NCBI GenBank assembly: GCA_036417435.1
Contig: CM070910.1
Span: 80,026,784-80,090,783, forward strand
Source: Inia geoffrensis
Lineage: Eukaryota; Chordata; Mammalia; Artiodactyla; Iniidae
DNA length: 64,000 bases
Direction: 5' to 3'
The translations under genes and the position numbers were made by a program. Of this stretch, positions 30,101 through 44,518 are shown piece after piece (position 1 is the stretch's first letter; the number at the start of each line of letters is the position of its first letter). Below the pieces are notes generated by a model. The model made no database searches. It was given only the letters and a program-made list of their open reading frames with translations, and was not told where the DNA came from.

Positions 30101-33029
30101 CATTCACTAACCCTAACTCTAAACCGAACCCTAACCCTAACACTCCCCCGAAGTTTTACCCTCACCCATGTCCTATTTTTAAGCAGTAAATCAACACTAA
30201 CACATTCCCTCCAACGTAGGTTAACCCTAAACCATTGCCGTAGCCTAACCTGTACCCTAAACAATCCACATTGCCTAACACTAACCCTAAACCGATCCCT
30301 AAACCTTTCTCTCACCCGAAGCCTTACCCTCACCCATGCACTAATCTTAACCAGTACACCAACACTAACTCGTGCCCTCACACGTACGCTAACCCTTAAG
30401 CATTGTTGTACCCTAAACTGTACCCTAATCCCTCCCCATTTCTTAACCCTAACACTAACCAGAATCCTAACCCTGGCCCTAAACCGAAGCCTTACCCTCA
30501 CCCGTGCCCTAATCTTAACCAGTACACCAACACTAACTCGTGCCCTCACACGTACGCTAACCCTTAAGCATTGTTGTACCCTAAACTGTACCCTAATCCC
30601 TCCCCATTTCTTAAACCTAACCCTAACCCGAATCCTAACACTCACTCACCTGAAGCCATACCCTTACCCTTGCCGTAATCTTAACCAGTACACCAACACT
30701 AACTCGTGCCCTCACACGTCCGCTAACCGTTGATCGCTGTCATACCCTAAACAGTACATTAATCCCTCACCATTCCTTAACCCTAACCCTAACACAAACC
30801 CTAACACTGACCCTCACTAAAAGCCTTACCCTCACCCGTGCCCTAATCTTAACCAGTACACCAACCCTAACTCGTGCCCTCACACGTACGTTAACGCCAA
30901 AGCGTTGTCATATCCTAAATATTACCCTAATCCCTATCCATTCCCTAACACTAACCCTAACCAGAATCCTAACCCTGGCCCTAAACCGAAGCTTTAACCT
31001 CACCCGTGCACTAATCTTAACCAGTACACCAACACTAACTCGTGCCCTCAACCGTACGCTTACAATTAATCGTTGTCAAACCCTAAACTGTACCCTAATC
31101 CCTCACCATTCCCTAACCCTAACCCCAACCTGAATCCTAACCCTGACCCTCAACAGAAGCCTTGCCCTCACCCGTGACCTAATCTTAACCAGTACACCAA
31201 CACTAAACCGTGCCATCACACGTACACTAACCCTAAACCGCAGCCGTACCCTTACTTGTACGCTAATCCCTCTCCATTCCCTAACCCTAACCCTAACCCG
31301 AACCATAACCCTAACACTCACCCGAAATTTTACCCTCACCCATGTCCTAATTTTAAGCAATAAATCAACACTAACCCATGCCCTCCAACGTAGGCTAACA
31401 CTAAACCATTGCCATAGCCTAACCTGTACCGTAAACCCTCCACAATTCCTAACCCTAACCATAAACCGATACCTAATCCTTTCTCTCACCCGAAGCCTTA
31501 CCTTCACCCGTGCCCTAATCTTAACCAGTACACCAACAGTAACTGGTGCCCTCACACTTACGCTAACCCTTAAGCGTTGTCGTACCATAAACTGTACCGT
31601 AATCCCTCCCCATCCCCTAACCCTAACCCGAACCCGAACCCTAACCCTGACCCTCAACTGAAGACTTACCCTCACCCGTGCCCTAATCTTAACCAGTACA
31701 CCAACACTAACTCGTGCCCTCACACGTACGCTAACCCTTGATCGCTGTCATACCCTAAACAGTACCTTAATCCCCCACCATTCCCTAACCCTAACCCTAA
31801 CACAAATCCTAACACTGACCCTCACTCAGAGCCTTACCATCACCCGTGCCCTAATCTTAACCAGTACACCAACACTAACTTGTGCCCTCACACTTATTCT
31901 AACCCTTAAGCATTGTCGTACCCTTAACTGTACCCTAATCCCTCCCCATTCCCTAACACTAACCCTAAACCTAAACCAAACACTGACCCTGACCCGAAGC
32001 TTTATCCTCACCCGTGTCCTAATTTTAACCAGTATATCAACACTAAACCATGCCCTCCAACGTAGGCTAACCCTAAGCTGTTGCCGTACCCTAACCTGTA
32101 CACTTATCACTCCCCATTGCCTAACCTTAACCCTAACCCGATCCCTAAAAGTGTCCCTAACCCGAAGCCTTACCCTCACCCGTGCCCTAATCTTAACCAG
32201 GACACCAACACTAACTCGTGCCCTCACACGGACGCTAACCCTTAAGCTTTGTCGTGCACTAAACTGTACCCTAATCGATCCCCAGTCAGTAACCCTAACC
32301 CTAACCCGAATATTAACCTTGACCATCTCCTGAAGCCTTACCCTCACCTGTGACCTATTCTTAACCAGTACACCAACACTAAACCGTGCCCTGACACGTA
32401 CGCTAACCCTAAACCGCAGCCGTTCCCTAACCTGTATGCTAATCCCTCTCCATTCACTAACCCTAACTCTAAACCGAACCCTAACCCTAACACTCCTCCG
32501 AAGTTTTACCCTCACCCATGTCCTAATTTTAAGCAGTAAATCAACACTAACACATTCCCTCCAACGTAGGTTATCCCTAAACCATTGCCGTAGCCTAACC
32601 TGTACCCTAAACCCTCCACATTGCCTGACACTAACCCTAAACCGATCCCTAATCCTTTCTCTCACCCGAAGCCTTACCCTCACCCATGCACTAATCTTAA
32701 CCAGTACACCAACACTAACTCATGCCCTCACACGTACGCTAACCCTAAAACTTTGTCAAACCCTAAACTGTACCCTAATCCCTCCCCATTCCCTAACTCT
32801 AACCGTAACCCGAATCCTAATCTTGACCCTCATCTGAAGCCTTACCCTCACCTGTGACCTAATCTTAACCAGTACGCCAACACTAAACTGTGCCCTCACA
32901 TATACGCTAACCCTAAACAACTGCCCTACCCTAACCTCTACCCTAATCCCTCTCCATCCCCTAACCCTAACCCTAACCCGAACACTAACCCTAAAACTCA
33001 TCGATGCATTACCCTCACCCGTGTCCTAA
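27161..33029. repeat. Left-domain HOR unit f, 5869 bp, mosaic
   Basis: Bounded by tttatcc at 27161 and 33030. After only about 400 bp it switches (within 27,537-27,565) to sequence homologous to 23.88 kb, and from there follows unit e at offset 3688 (catgactct 25279 to 28967; ctttacctaac 23,900 to 27,588). One monomer is lost near 29.5 kb (offset becomes 3520). Near 30.40 kb the sequence changes to cattgttg and ccctggccc monomers otherwise seen near 10.26, 13.46 and 20.33 kb. It is a patchwork of other units rather than a simple copy. Confidence 0.8.
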
Positions 33030-33252
33030 TTTATCCAGTACATAAACAATAAACCATGCCCTCCAACGTAGGCTAACCCTAAACCGTTGCCGTACATTAA
33101 CCTGTACCCTAATCCCTCCCCATTCGCTAACTCTAACCCTAACCCTACTCCTAAACTTGACCCTCACCCGAAGCCTTACCCTCACCCATCACCTAATATT
33201 AACCGATACAGCAACACTAAACGGTGCCCTCACACGTATGCTAACACTTAAG
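33030..33252. repeat. Truncated last HOR of the left domain
   Basis: The tttatcc monomer and part of the following accgatacagcaac monomer are present as in other units. The sequence then breaks off after cttaagcat, where every other copy continues with tgtcgtactc or a close variant. Confidence 0.85.
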
Positions 33253-33293
33253 CATAAACACATAAACACTAACACATAAACACTAAACACTAA
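33253..33293. other. A-rich 41-bp junction between two satellite domains
   Basis: The hexamer register is lost and replaced by short copies of cataaacac and actaaacac (ataaacacataaacact and similar). No such stretch is seen elsewhere in the window. The sequence left of it belongs to the tttatcc HOR family, and the sequence right of it begins in the middle of a monomer of the ttccgaggccc family. It marks a recombination or end-joining scar, or a slippage product of the cataaac motif. Confidence 0.8.
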
Positions 33294-36200
33294 CCCATGC
33301 CCTCCACTTAGGCTAACATTAAATCGTTGCCGTGCCCTACCCTGTTCCCTAATCCCTCCCATTGCCTAACCCTAACCCTAACCCCATCCCTAATCCTGAC
33401 CCTCTTCTGAGGCCCTACCCTAACCGATGCCCTAATCTTAACCAGTACACAAACACTAAATCGTGCCGTCAAACGTACGCTAACCCTTAAGCATTGTCTT
33501 ACACTATCCTGTACCCTAATCCCTCCCCATTCTCTACCCCTAACCCTAACCCAAACCCTGAACATGACCCTTTTCCGAGGCCTTACCCTCACCGGTGCCC
33601 TTGTCTTTACCAGTACACGAACACTAACTCGTGCCCTCACAATTATGCAAACCCTTAAGCGTTGGCGTACCCTAGCCTGTACCCTAATCCCTCTCCATTC
33701 CATAACCCTAACCCTAACCCGAATCCTAACCCTGACCCTCACCCGAAGCCTTACCATTACCCGTGCCCTAATCTTAACCAGGACACCAACACTAACTCGT
33801 GCCCTCACACGTACGCTAACCCTAAACCGCAGCTGTACCGTAACCTGTACCCTAATCAATCCTATTTCCTAACCATAACCCTAACCCAAACCCTTATCGT
33901 GACCCTCTTCCGAGGCCTTACACTCACCCGTGCCCTAATAGTAACCAGTACACTAACACTAACTAGTGACCTCACACGTACGCTAACCCTTAAGCCTCAT
34001 TGTACCCTAAACTGTGCCCTAATCCCTCTCCATTCCCTAACCCTTTCCCTAACATGAAATCTAACCCTGACACTCACCCTAAAATTTACCCTCACCCGTT
34101 TCCTAATTTTAAACAGTCCATCAACACTAACCCATGCCCTCCAACGTAGGCTAACACTAAACAGTTGCCGTGCCCTACCCTGTTCCCTAAACCCTCCCAT
34201 TGCCTAACCATAACCCTAACCCCATCCCTAAACATAAACCTCTTCCGAGGCCCTACCCTAACCCATGCCCTAATCTTAACCAGTACACAAACACTAACTC
34301 GTACTCTCAAACCTACACTAACCCTTAACCGTTGTCGTTCCCTATCCTCCACCCTAATCCATCCCCATTCCCTAACCCTAACCCTAACCCAAACCCTGAA
34401 CGTGACCCTTTTCCGAGGCCTTACCCTCACCGGTGCCCTTGTCTTAACCAGTACACTAACACTAACTCGTGCCCTCACAATTATGCGAACCCTTAAGCGT
34501 TGTCGTACCCTAGCCTGTACCCTAATCCCTCTCCATTCCCTTAAACTAACCGAAAAACGAATCCTAACCCTGGCCCTCACCCGAAGCCTTACCCTCACCC
34601 GTGCCCTAATCTTAACCAGGACAACAACACTAACTCGTGCCCTCACACGTACGACAACCCTTAAGTGTTGTCATACCCTAAATTGTACCCTAATCCCTCC
34701 CCATTCCCTAACCCTAACCCTAACCAGAATCCTAACACTGAGCCTCACTCTAAGCCTTACCCTCACGCGTGACCTAATCTTAACCAATAAACCATCACTA
34801 AACCGTGCCCTCACACGTACGCTAACCCTAAACCGCAGCCGTTCCCTAACCTGTACCCTAATCCCTCTCCATTCCCTAACCCTAACTCTAACCCGAACCC
34901 TAACCCTGACACTCACCCGAAGATTTACCCTCATCCGTGTCCTAATTTCAAACAGTCCATTAACGCAAACCCATGCCCTCCAACGTAGGCTAACACTAAA
35001 TCGTTGCCGGGCCCTACCCTGATCCCTAATCCCTCCCATTGCCTAACCCTAACACTAAACCCATCCCTAAACCTGACCCTGTTCCGAGGCCCTACCCTAA
35101 CCCATGCCCTAATCTTAACCAGTATACAGACACTAACTCGTGCCTTCAAACGTTCGCTAACCCCTAAGAGTTGCCGTACCCTATCCTGTACCCTAATTCC
35201 ACCCCATTCCCTAACCCTAACCCAAACCCAAACCCTGAACGTGACCCTTTGCCGAGGCCTTACCCTCACCAGTGCCCTTGTCTTAACCAATACATAAACA
35301 CTAACTCATGCCCTCACAATTATGCGAACCCTTAAGCGTTGTCATACCCTAGCCTGTACCCTAAACCCTCTCCATTCCCTAACCCTAACCCTAACGCGAA
35401 ACCTAACCCTGACCCTCACCCGAAACCTTACCCTCACCCATGTCCTAATCTTAACCAGGACACCAACACTAACTCGTGCCCTCACACGTACACTAACACT
35501 AAACCGCCGCTGTACCCTAACCTGTACCCTAATCCCTCTCCATTCCCTAACCCTGACCCTAACATGAAATCTAACCCTGACACTCACCCTAAAATTTGCC
35601 CTCACCCGTTTCCTAATTTTAAACAGTCCATCAACACTAACCCATGCACTCCAACGCAGGCTAACACTTAACAGTTGCCATGCCCTACCCTGTTCCCTAA
35701 TCCCTCCAATTGCCTAACCCTAACCCTAACCCCATCCCTAAACATGACCCTCTTCCGAGGCCCTACCCTAACCCATGCCCTAATCTTAACCAGTACACAA
35801 ACACTAACTCGTACCCTCAAACGTACACTAACCCTTAAGCGTTGTCGTTCCCTATCCTCCATCCTAATCCATCCCCATTCCCTAACCCTAACCCTAACCC
35901 AAACCCTGAACGTGACCCTTTTCCGAGGCCTTACCCTCACCGGTGCCCTTGTCTTAACCAGTACACTAATACTAACTCGTGCCCTCACAATTATGCGAAC
36001 CCTTAAGCGTTGTCGTACCCTAGCCTGTACGCTAATCCCTCTCCATTCCCTTAAACTAACCCAAAAACGAATCCTAACCCTGGTCCTCACCCGAAGCCTT
36101 ACCCTCACACGTGTCCTAATCTTAACCAGGACACCAACACTAACTCGTGCCGTCACACGTACGACAACCCTTAAGCGTTGTCATACCCTAAATTGTACCC

Positions 36201-36558
36201 TAATCCCTCCCCATTCCCTAACACTAACCCTAACCAGAATCCTAACACTGAGCCTCACTCTAAGCCTTAGCCTCTCGCGTGACCTAATCTTAACCAATAA
36301 ACCATCACTAAACCGTGCCCTCACACGTACGCTAACACTAAACCACAGCCGTACCCTAACCTGTACCCTAATCCCTCTCCATTCCCTAACCCTAACCCTA
36401 ACCCGAACCCTAACCCTGACACTCACCCGAAGATTTACCCTCACCCATGTCCTAATTTTAAACAGTCCATCAACACTAACCCATGCCCTCCAACGTAGGC
36501 TAACACTAAATCGTTGCCGTGCCCTACCCTGTTCCCTAATTCCTCCCATTGCCTAACC
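33294..36558. repeat. Right domain, first block (1510-bp offset duplication)
   Basis: Monomers of a new set appear: tcttccgaggccc, ccttttccgaggcc with caccggtgcccttg, and cacaattatgcgaaccc. About 34.0-35.0 kb recurs at about 35.5-36.55 kb with an offset of 1510 bp (nine monomers minus two bases; cctatcctcc at 34341 and 35851). Several monomers are 167 bp because ctcccattgcc has lost one C relative to ctccccattccc; the step from 34114 to 34281 is 167 bp. The one-base losses are what interrupts the open frames in this domain. Confidence 0.83.
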
Positions 36559-39500
36559 CTAACCGTAATCCAAACCCTGAATGTTACCCTTTTCCGAGGC
36601 CTTACCCTCACCGGTGCCCTTGTCTTAACCAGTACACCAACACTAACTCGTGCCCTCACAATTATGCGAACCCTTAAGTGTTGTCGTACCCTAGCCTGTA
36701 CCCTAAACCCTCTCTATTCCCTAACCCTATTCCTAACCCGAATCCTTACCCTGACCCTCACCCGAAGCCTTACCCTCACCCGTGCCCTAATCTTAACCAG
36801 GACACCAACACTAACTCGTGTCCTCATACGTATGCTAACCCTAAACCGCAGCTGTACTCTAACCTGTACCCTAATCCCTCTCCATTCGCTAATCCTAAAC
36901 CTAACCTGAAACCTAATCCTGACACTCACCCTAAACTTTAACCTCACCCCTGTGCTAATTTTAACCAGTACATCAACACTAACCCATGCCCTCTTACGGA
37001 GGCTAACCCTAAACCATTGCCGTACCCTAACCTGTACCCTAATCAATCCCCATTCCCTAACCATAATCCTAACCCAAACACTTAACGTGACCTTCTTCCG
37101 AGGCCTTACACTCACCCGTGCCCTAATCGTAACAGGTACACTAACACTAACTAGTGACCTCAAACGTATGCTAACCCTTAAGCGTTGTCGTACCCTAAAC
37201 TGTAACCTAATCCCTCCCCATTCCCTAACCCTAACCCTAACCCGAATCCTAACCCTGACCCTCACCTGAAGCCTTACCCTCACCCGTGCCCTAATCTTAA
37301 CCAATACACCATCACTAAACCGTGCCCTCACACGTACGCTAACCCTAAACCGCGGCCGTACCCTAACCTGTACCTAAATCCCACTCCATTCCCTAACCCT
37401 AACCCTAACCCGAACCACAGCCCTGACACTCACCCGAAGTTTTACCCTCATCCGTATCCTAATTTTAAACAGTCCATCAACATTACCTCATGCCCTCCAA
37501 CGTAGGCTAACACTAAACCGTTGCCGTGCCCTACCCTGTTCCCCAATCCCTCCCATTGCCTAACCCTAACCGTAACCCCATCCCTAAACCTGACCCTCTT
37601 CCAAAGCCCTACCCTAACCCATGCCATAATCTTAACCAGTACACAAACACTAACTCATGCCCTCAAACGTACGCTAACCCTTAGGCGTTGTCGTACCCTA
37701 TCCTGTACCCTAATCCCTCCCCATTCCCTAACCCTAACCCTAACCCAAACCCTGAACGTGACACTTTTCCAAGGCCTTACCCTCACCGGTGCCCTTGACT
37801 TAACCAGTACACCAACACGAACTAATGTCCTCACAATTATGCGAACCCTTAAGCGTTGTCGTACCCTGTCCTGTACCCTAATCCCTCTCCATTCCCTAAC
37901 CCTAACCCTAACGCGAATCCTAGCCCTGACCCTCACCCGAAACCTTACCCTCACCCATGCCCTAATCTTAACCAGGACACCAACACTAACTCGTGCCCTC
38001 ACACGTACGCTAACCCTAAACCGCAGCTGTACCCTAACCTGTACCCTAATCCCTCTCCATTCCCTAACCCTGAACCTAACCTGAAACCTAATCCTGACAC
38101 TCACCCTAAACTTTACCCTCACCCGTTTCCTAATTTTAAACAGTCCATCAACACTAACCCATGCCCTCCAACGTAGGCTAACACTAAACAGTTGCCGTGC
38201 CTTACCCTGTTCCCTAACCCCTACCATTGCCTAACCCTAACCCTAACACCAACCCTAAACCTGACCCTCTTCCGAGGCCCTACCCTAACCCATGCCCTAA
38301 TCTTAACCAGTACACAAACACTAACTCGTGCCCTCAAACGTACACTAACTCTTAAGCGTTGCCGTACCCTATCCTGCACCCTAATCCCTCCCCATTCCCT
38401 AACCCTAACCCTAACCCAAACCCTGAACGTGACACTTTTCCGAGGCCTTACCCTCACCGGTGCCCTTGTCTTAACCAGTACACCAACACTAACTCGTGCA
38501 CTCACAATTATGCGAACCCTTAAGTGTTGTCGTACCCTAGCCTGTACCCTAATCCCTCTCCATTCCCTTAAACTAACCGAAACACGAATCCTAACCCTGA
38601 CCCTCACCCGAAGCCTTACCCTCACCCGTGCTCTAATCATAACAGGTACACCAGCACTAACTAGTGACCTCAAACGTACGCTAACCCTTAAACGTCACCG
38701 TACCCTAAACTGTACCCTAATCCCTCCCCATCCCCTAACCCTAACCGTAACCCGAATCATAACCCTGACCCTCAACTGAAGCCTTACCCTCACCCGTGCC
38801 CTAATTTTAACCAGGACACCAACACTAACTCGTGCCCTCACACGTACGCTAACCCTTAAGCCTTGTCATACCCTAAATTGTACTCTAATCTCTCCCCATT
38901 CCCTAACCCTAACCATAACCCAAACCCTGAATGTGACCCTTTTCCGAGGCCTTACCCTCACCGGTGCCCTTGTCTTAACCAGTACACCAACACTAACTCG
39001 TGTCCTTACAATTATGCGAACCATTAAGCGTTGTCGTACCCTAGCCTGTACCCTAATCCCTCTCCATTCTCTAACCCTAACCCTAACCTGAAACCTAACC
39101 CTGACACTCACCATAAACTTTACCCTCACCCGTGTCCTAATTTTAACCAGTACATCAACACTAACCCATGCCCTCTTACGTATGCTAACCCTAAACCATT
39201 GCCGTACCCTAACCTGTATCCTAATCCATCCCCATTCCCTAACCATAACCCTAACCCAAACCTTTAATGTGACCCTCTTCCGAGGCCTTACCCTCACCCG
39301 TGCCCTAATCGTAACAGGTACACTAACACTAACTAGTGACCTCAAACGTATGCTAACCCTTTAGCGTTGTCGAACCCCAAACTGTACCCTAATCCCTCCC
39401 CATTCCCTAACCCTAACCCTAACCCGAATCCTAACCCTGACCCTCACCTGAAGCCTTACCCTCACCCGTGCCCTAATCTTAACCAGGACACCAACACTAA

Positions 39501-40754
39501 CTCATGCCCTCACACGTACGCTAACACTAAACCGCCGCTGTACCCTAACCTGTACCCTAATCCCTCTCCATTCCCTAACCCTAACCCTAACCCGAACCCT
39601 AACCCTGACACTCACCCGAAGATTTACCCTCACCCGTGTCCTAATTTGAAACAGTCCATCAACACTAACCCGTGCCCTCCAACGTAGGCTAACACTAAAC
39701 CGTTGCCGTGCCCTACCGTGTTCGCTAATCCCTCCCATTGACTAACCCTAACCCTAACCCCATCCCTAAACCTGACCCTCTTCCGAGGCCCTACCCTAAC
39801 CCATGCCCTAATCTTAACCAGTACACAAACACTAACTCCTACCCTCAAACGTACACTAACCCTTAAGCGTTGTCGTTCCCTATCCTCCATCCTAATCCAT
39901 CCCCATTCCCTAACCCTAACCCTAACCCAAACCCTGAACGTGACCCTTTTCCGAGGCCTTACCCTCACCGGTGCCCTTGTCTTAACCAGTACACTAACAC
40001 TAACTCGTGCCCTCACAATTATGCGAACCCTTAAGCGTTGTCGTACCCTAGCCTGTACGCTAATCCCTCTCCATTCCCTTAAACTAACCCAAAAACGAAT
40101 CCTAACCCTGGCCCTCACCCGAAGCCTTACCCTCACCCGTGCCCTAATCTTAACCAGGACACCAACACTAACTCGTGCCCTGACACGTACGACAACCCTT
40201 AAGCGTTTTCATACCCTAAATTGTACCCTAATCCCTCCCCATTCCCTAACCCTAACCCTAACCAGAATCCTAACCCTGAGCCTCACCCTAAGCCTTACCC
40301 TCACGCGTGACCTAATCTTAACCAATAAACCATCACTAAACCGTGCCCTCACACGTACGCTAAACCTAAACCGCAGCCGTACCCTAACCTGTACCCTAAT
40401 CCCTCTCCATTCCCTAACCCTAACCCTAACCCGAACCCTAACCCTGACACTCACCCGAAGATTTACCCTCACCCATGTCCTAATTTTAAACAGTCCATCA
40501 ACACTAACCCATGCCCTCCAACGTAGGCTAACACTAAATCGTTGCCGTGCCCTACCCTGTTCCCTAATCCCTCCCATTGCCTAACCCTAACCCTAGCCCC
40601 ATCCCTAAACCTGACCCTCTTCCGAGGCCCTACCCTAACCCATGTCCTAATCTTAACCAGTACACAAACACTAACTCGTGCCCTGAAACGTACACTAACC
40701 CTTAAGCGTGGTCGTACCCTATCCTGCACCTTAATCCCTCCCCATTCCCTAACC
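36559..40754. repeat. Right-domain HOR R1, about 4196 bp (25 monomers)
   Basis: The segment 36.58 to about 39.52 kb is repeated at 40.78 to about 43.72 kb with a constant offset of 4196 bp, for example caccggtgccc near 36,610 and 40,806. Its last kilobase (39.63-40.58 kb) is instead homologous to 35.60-36.55 kb at offset 4028. The two offsets differ by exactly 168, showing that one monomer was lost at about 36.56 kb. Confidence 0.82.
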
Positions 40755-43700
40755 CTAACCGTAATCCAAACCCTGAAAGTTACCCTTTTCCGAGGCCTTA
40801 CCCTCACCGGTGCCCTTGTCTTAACCAGTACACCAACTCTAACTCGTGCCCTCACAATTATGCGAACCCTTAAGTGTTGTCGTACCCTAGCCTGTACCCT
40901 AAACCCTCTCTATTCCCTAACCCTATTCCTAACCTGAATCCTTACCCTGACCCTCACCCGAAGCCTTACCCTCACCCGTGCCCTAATCTTAACCAGGACA
41001 CCAACACTAACTAGTGTCCTCATACGTATGCTAACCCTAAACCGCAGCTGTACCCTAACCTGTACCCTAATGCCTCTCCATTCGCTAACCCTAACCCTAA
41101 CCTGAAACCTAACCCTGACACTCACCCTAAACTTTAACCTCACCCCTGTCCTAATTTTAACCAGTACATCAACACTAACCCATGCCCTCTTACGGAGGCT
41201 AACCCTAAACCATTGCCGTACCCTAACCTGTACGCTAATCAATCCCCATTCCCTAATCATAATCCTAACCCAAACCCTTAACGTGACCTTCTTCGGAGGT
41301 CTTACCCTCACCCGTGCCCTAATCGTAACAGGTACACTAACACTAACTAGTGACCTCAAACGTATGCTAACCCTTAAGCGTTGTCGTACCCTAAACTGTA
41401 CCCTAATCCCTCCCCATTCCCTAACCCTAACCCTAACCCGAATCCTAACCCTGACACTCACCTGAAGCCTTACCCTCACCCGTGCCCTAATCTTAACCAA
41501 TACACCATCACTAAACCGTGCCCTCACACGTACGCTAACCCTAAACCGCGGCCGTACCCTAACATGTACTCAAATCCCTCTCCATTCCCTAACCCTAACC
41601 CTAACCCGAACCACAGCCATGACACTCACCCGAAGTTTTACCCTCATCCGTGTCCTAATTTTAAATAGTCCATCAACATTAACTCATGCCCTCCAACGTA
41701 GGCTAACACTAAACCGTGGCCGTGCCCTACCCTGTTCCCCAATCCCGCCCATTGCCTAACCCTAACCGTAACCCCATCCCTAAACCTGACCCTCTTCCAA
41801 AGCCCTACCCTAACCCATGCCATAATCTTAACCAGTACACAAACACTAACTCATGCCCTCAAACGTACGCTAACCCTTAAGCGTTGTCGTACCCTATCCT
41901 GTACCCTAATCCCTCCCCATTCCCTAACCCTAACCCTAACCCAAATCCTGAACGTGACCCTTTTCCAAGGCCTTACCCTCACCGGTGCCCTTGACTTAAC
42001 CAGTACACCAACACGAACTAATGCCCTCACAATTATGCGAACCCTTAAGCGTTGTCGTACCCTGTCCTGTACCCTAATCCCTCTCCATTCCCTAACCCTT
42101 ACCGTAACGCGAAACCTAGCCCTGACCCTCACCCGAAACCTTACCCTCACCCATGCCCTAATCTTAACCAGGACACCAACACTAACTCGTGCCCTCACAC
42201 GTACGCTAACCCTAAACCGCAGCTGTACCCTAACCTGTACCCTAATCCCTCTCCATAACCTAACCCTGACCCTAACCTGAAACCTAATCCTGACACTCAC
42301 CCTAAACTTTACCCTCACCCGTTTCCTAATTTTAAACAGTCCATCAACACTAACCCATGCCCTCCAATGTAGGCTAACACTAAACAGATGCCGTGCCTTA
42401 CCCTGTTCCCTAACCCCTCCCATTGCCTAACCCTAACCCTAACCCCATCCCTAAACCTGACCCTCTTCCGAGGCCCTACCCTAACCCATGCCCTAATCTT
42501 AACCAGTACACAAACACTAATTCATGCCCTCAAACGTACACTAACCCTTAAGCGTTGTCGTACCCTATCCTGCACCATAATCCCTCCCCATTCCCTAACC
42601 CTAACCCTAACCCAAACCCTGAACGTGACCCTTTTCCGAGGCCTTACCCTCACCGGTGCCCTTGTCTTAACCAGTACACCAACACTAACTCGTGCACTCA
42701 CAATTATGCGAACCCTTAATCGTTGTCGTACCCTAGCCTGTACCCTAATCCCTCTCCATTCCCTTAAACTAACCGAAACACGAATCCTAACCCTGACCCT
42801 CACCCGAAGCCTTACACTCACCCGTGCTCTAATCATAACAGGTACACTAGCACTAACTAGTGACCTCAAACGTACGCTAACCCTTAAACGTCATCGTACC
42901 CTAAACTGTACCCTAATCCCTCCCCATCCCCTAACCCTAACCCTAACCCGAATCATAACCCTGACCCTCAACTGAAGCCTTACCCTCACCCGTGCCCTAA
43001 TTTTAACCAGGACACCAACACTAACTCGTGCCCTCACACGTACGCTAACCCTTAAGCCTTGTCATACCCTAAATTGTACTCTAATCTCTCCCCATTCCCT
43101 AACCCTAACCATAACCCAAACACTGAATGTGACCCTTTTCCGAGGCCTTACCCTCACCGGTGCCCTTGTCTTAACCAGTACACCAACACTAACTCGTGTC
43201 CTTACAATTATGCGAACCATTAAGCGTTGTCGTACCCTAGCCTGTACCCTAATCCCTCTCCATTCTCTAACCCTAACCCTAACCTGAAACCTAACCCTGA
43301 CACTCACCCTAAACTTTACCCTCACCCGTGTCCTAATTTTGACCAGTACATCAACACTAACCCATGCCCTCTTACGTATGCTAACCCTAAACCATTGCCG
43401 TACCCTAACCTGTATCCTAATCCATCCCCATTCCCTAACCATAACCCTAACCCAAACCCTTAATGTGACCCTCTTCCGAGGCCTTACACTCACCCGTGCC
43501 CTAATCGTAACAGGCACACTAACACTAACTAGTGACCTCAAACGTATGCTAACCCTTTAGCGTTGTCGAACCCCAAACTGTACCCTAATCCCTCCCCATT
43601 CCCTAACCCTAACCCTAACCCGAATCCTAACCCTGACCCTCACCTGAAGCCTTACCCTCACCCGTGCCCTAATCTTAACCAGGACACCAACACTAACTCG

Positions 43701-44518
43701 TGCCCTCACACGTACGCTAACCCTTAAGCCTTGTCATACCCTAAATTGTACCCTAATCCCTCCCCATTCCCTAACCCTAACCCTAACCAGAAGCCTAACC
43801 CTGAGCCTCACCCTAAGCCTTACCCTCACCCGTGACCTAATCTTAACCAATACACCATCACTAAACCGTGCCCTCACACGTACGCTAACTCTAAACCTCA
43901 GCCGTACCAAAACGTGTACCCTAATCCCTCTCCATTCCCTTACCCTAACCGTAACCCGAACCCTAACACTGACACTCACCCGAAGATTTACCCTCATCCG
44001 TGTCCTAATTTTAAACAGTCCATCAACACAAACCCATTCCCTCCAACGTAGGCTAACACTGAATCGTTGCTGTGCCCTACCCTGATCCCTAATCCCTCCC
44101 ATTGCCAAACACTAAACCTATACCCATCCCTAAACCTGACCCTGTTCCGAGGCCCTACGCTAACCCATGCCCTAATCTTAACCAGTGCACTAACACTAAC
44201 ATGTGGCCTCAAACGTATGCTAACCCCTAAGCGTTGTCGTACCCTATCCTGTACACTAATCCCACCCCATTCCCTAACCCTAACCCTAACCCAAACACTG
44301 AACGTGACCCTTTTCCGAGGCCTTACCCTCACCGGTGCCCTTGTCTTAACCAGTACACCAACACTTACTCGTGCCCTCACAATTATGCGAACCCTTAAGC
44401 GTTGTCGTACCCTAGCCTGTACCCTAATCCCTCTCCATTCCATAACCCTAACCCTAACCCGAATCCTAACACTGACCCTCACCCGAAATCTTACCCTCAC
44501 CCGTGCCCTAATCTTAAC
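40305..44518. repeat. Recent duplication, copy A (4.2 kb)
   Basis: This segment recurs at 46,853-51,066 with a constant offset of 6548 bp and only scattered single-base differences that I can find by eye (for example cctgaatcc near 40,934 against cccgaatcc in copy B, and ctagtgtcc against ctcgtgtcc). Constant offset over 4.2 kb means no net indels. It is the most recent-looking event in the window. Confidence 0.85.

Noticed and set aside
33253..33293. A-rich stretch as a poly(A) tail or retroelement insertion
   Set aside because: It is only about 41 bp of cataaacac-type repeats with no adjacent element body, no homopolymer tail and no target-site duplication that I can identify.
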